Origin: Saccoglossus kowalevskii
Lineage: Eukaryota; Hemichordata; Enteropneusta; Harrimaniidae
Reading direction: 5' to 3'
DNA: 20,510 nucleotides
Assembly (NCBI RefSeq): GCF_000003605.2
Contig: NW_003108091.1
Location: 347,140-367,649 of the forward strand
In this document: in pieces, positions 19,018-20,510 of the stretch
Layout of the letters: every line of letters starts with the position of its first letter
Position numbering within the stretch: the stretch's first letter is position 1
Notes under the pieces: generated by a model
Seen by the model: the letters and a program-made list of their open reading frames with translations, nothing else
What the model was told of the DNA's origin: nothing
Database searches by the model: none
Translations under genes and position numbers: made by a program

Positions 19018-19023
19018 AATAAA
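19018..19023 (+). promoter_or_regulatory. Poly(A) signal, distal candidate
   Basis: AATAAA in cataaataaaacattt, followed by a T-rich/GT stretch (gacttgttttattttatt) about 20-40 bases on. This is the likely end of the longest transcript. Confidence 0.55.
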
Positions 19024-19204
19024 ACATTTTTAAAGTATACGACTTGTTTTATTTTATTATCTATGCATATACATATAAATATATATGAAGTGTTCCTCTG
19101 AAATCTCTACAAAATGTACCATTAAGTGATTTACTATGGAGTTTTCACACAGTAGTTAGTGTAGCCCAATTTTACACGATTACTGTTCCCATGGTTACTA
19201 ACTC

Positions 19205-19234
19205 CCTAAAATCCTGACTGGCTGGGATTTTAGG
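19205..19234. repeat. 10-bp hairpin
   Basis: cctaaaatcc (19205-19214) and ggattttagg (19225-19234) are exact reverse complements with a 10-base loop. It is located about 180 bases after the inferred transcript end. Confidence 0.75.
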
Positions 19235-19314
19235 TCAGTATTGTTGTTGATTGGCTGGTAAATATAGCAAACTGCTACTCTGAATATGATTGAAACATAA
19301 TTTTTTTTTTCATA

Positions 19315-19640
19315 GCACAGTGATTCAAACAAAAAAATCCCTGACAGGCCTCTGGTCAAATGTAGTGCGCCCTCATTTTGGGGTTGTTGACAGTTGTATT
19401 TCAATTATCGGACTCATTGAAACTACATGAGAATAGTGAGGCAAATGACCGACAAGACTTCTAAGAAATTTGGTATGTGCCAAATTCTCTATTTTCTGAA
19501 AAATAAATATCCAAAAAATGTTTGCAAGTCAGTAAATTTATGTGAAACATCCATAAATATAAAGACAATATCTGTGAAGTTGTGTACAAAGTATGTAAAG
19601 ATGTGTACAAAGTGGTTCAAGTAAAGTGCAAAGTCCATCT
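19315..19640. repeat. Composite repeat, copy 1 (unique head plus ~21-bp minisatellite)
   Basis: The head starts gcacagtgattc and includes gcgccctcattttggggttg and a gacagttgtatttcaat stretch. The tail from about 19524 is a degenerate tandem of 20-22 bp units such as acaaagtatgtaaagatgtgt (19586-19606) and acaaagtggttcaagtaaag (from 19607). Copy 2 starts about 814 bases downstream in the same orientation. The tail units keep a [AG]CAAAGT...GTAAAG pattern. Confidence 0.7.
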
Positions 19641-19844
19641 TGTTATAGACATAGTGGCAGTCATTCTAGTGAAGAATGTTTCTCGTATGTGTATGCGCAA
19701 ATCCATACTATTGAAATTATTTAATTTGAGAAATAAATAGCATAAAAAAGAGTTCTATGTTATATACTTAATAATATTATCTTAAATGAATATAATGCAG
19801 TTAACAATATGCAAGTTTTGTAAAAAATGCATCAAATATTCAGA

Positions 19845-20080
19845 GGTGGCGGCACGAAATTTTGCATGGGGGGGGGGGGGGTTGAGATCTGCACACCAAC
19901 CATGTGCTAAAGGTACTTGGGAGTCTGGGGGCATGCTCCCCCCTTAAAAAATGACCTTCTGAAACGCCATTTCCTTTTGCATTTTGAGGGGCAAATTTTG
20001 CCGACACAAAGGGTTTCAGCTTTATTTTAGAGAGTCGACGACCCCCAAACATTATTTTCGAGTCGAACATACAAGATAAC
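19845..20080. repeat. Interspersed repeat-like segment with G-run and GC-rich inverted motif
   Basis: It contains ggtggcggcacgaaat, then a run of 14 G (19868-19881), then gggggcatgctcccccc (19927-19943), an inverted GC-rich motif, and further CpG-containing sequence. The base composition differs sharply from the AT-rich surroundings. This looks like a fragment of a dispersed element inserted between the two composite repeats; the family is not identified. Confidence 0.4.
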
Positions 20081-20128
20081 CAACATTCTTTGTAGCAACG
20101 CTGGGTTGGAACGTAATAGTTGTTTAGA

Positions 20129-20510
20129 GCACAGTGATTCGAAAATTACGGTCCATAATCATGTTGCCAAATACCGCGTAAGTACGCCCTCATTTCGAGG
20201 TTGTTGGCAATTATTTTTCAATGAGATTCGGTAAGGCCGAATTCTAAGCAAACTCAGTGGGTAAAGTTAAGTGCAAATTTAGTAATATACATGCAAAGTC
20301 GATAAAGTTACACAGAAGGTCCACAATGATACGCGCTAAGTCCGTGATAAAACGTGCAAAGCCGGTAAAGGATCGTGTTGCTACGTGCTAAGTCGACCAA
20401 GTTGTCTGCAAAGTCGGTAAAGTCAAGTTGAAAATCCGTAAATTTTATGATTTGTCTCTAAAGTTACGTGTAATTTCTGCGTGCAAATTCTCTAGAGTTA
20501 TGTACAAAGT
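20129..20510. repeat. Composite repeat, copy 2, running off the window
   Basis: The head starts gcacagtgattc and has acgccctcatttcgaggttg then ggcaattatttttcaat, matching copy 1 with substitutions. The tail from about 20248 has many degenerate ~21-bp units, for example gcaaagtcgataaagttaca (20293), gctaagtccgtgataaaacg (20335) and gcaaagtcggtaaagtcaag (20408). It is more CpG-rich and so possibly less decayed than copy 1. The end lies beyond the window. Confidence 0.7.

Larger units (their letters stand above)
18084..19040 (+). other. Ninein 3' UTR (inferred extent)
   Basis: This runs from the stop codon to just beyond the AATAAA at 19018-19023. It is AT-rich, without a long open frame or a splice pair that I can support. 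An earlier AATAAA at 18805-18810 would give a shorter UTR of about 740 bases. The extent is inferred from signals only. Confidence 0.6.
19041..20510. other. Intergenic region with repeats, no gene seen
   Basis: Downstream of the ninein transcript. It holds a 10-bp hairpin at 19205-19234, two copies of a composite repeat (19315-19640 and 20129-20510), and between them a segment with a run of 14 G and an inverted GC-rich motif. The open frames at 19198-19404 (minus), 19427-19624 (plus) and 19840-20070 (minus) lie in repeats and are not considered genes. Confidence 0.7.

Noticed and set aside
19427-19624. 65-codon open frame with repeated Lys/Val/Cys
   Set aside because: It is the translation of the ~21-bp minisatellite tail of the composite repeat.

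Overview
The window is intron-rich, AT-rich nuclear DNA from an animal, most likely a marine invertebrate (a lophotrochozoan, hemichordate or cephalochordate would fit; the exact clade cannot be read from the sequence). The evidence is one spliced gene with short exons, GT-AG introns from about 0.1 to 3 kb, long repeat-laden introns, AATAAA-type poly(A) signals and several non-coding mobile-element fragments. There is no bacterial or viral gene.

The only protein-coding gene I can support is on the + strand, from 2790 to a stop codon at 18081-18083, with a 3' UTR to about 19040. It is the 3' part of a ninein-family gene (vertebrate NIN and NINL; invertebrates usually carry one copy). The family call rests on collinear similarity, recalled from known family members, at both ends: exon 1 has the degenerate EF-hand followed by the conserved QAALSTY...EVDDRHA coiled-coil start, and the last exon has the conserved C-terminal helix ending near LLRKICPAAV. 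The 5' end (start codon, first EF-hands, promoter) lies upstream of the window. Twelve exons join in frame into about 1118 codons: 2790-3076, 3428-3719, 6716-6808, 7254-7443, 8193-8324, 8995-9914, 10033-10146, 11137-11262, 14038-14661, 14874-14942, 15689-16012, 17898-18083. Ninein-family proteins are centrosomal and basal-body scaffolds that anchor microtubule minus ends and act as dynein-dynactin adaptors.

Three further candidate exons sit in introns: a 15-nt microexon or alternative last exon at 5862, and two phase-0 cassettes at 12313-12390 and 12954-13004. If all are real, the gene has alternative isoforms, including a short early-terminating one.

Notable protein features are a 14-unit, 11-residue (hendecad) repeat in the big coiled-coil exon and a 208-codon exon carrying eight [VIT]-Q motifs that resemble dynein light chain LC8 (DYNLL) binding sites. 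That exon has phase 0 at both ends, so it could be spliced out as a unit.

Non-coding structure: a foldback MITE-like element at 1-204 with a decayed relative at about 17383-17575; a 66-67 bp tandem array at 10214-10403 in which every unit has a pair of opposed CCAAT-box motifs; a CpG-rich patch just downstream of it (10640-10960); a perfect 16-bp hairpin at 4161-4197; and, past the gene, two diverged copies of one composite repeat (from 19315 and from 20129), each followed by a degenerate ~21-bp minisatellite, with a G-tract-containing repeat-like segment between them.
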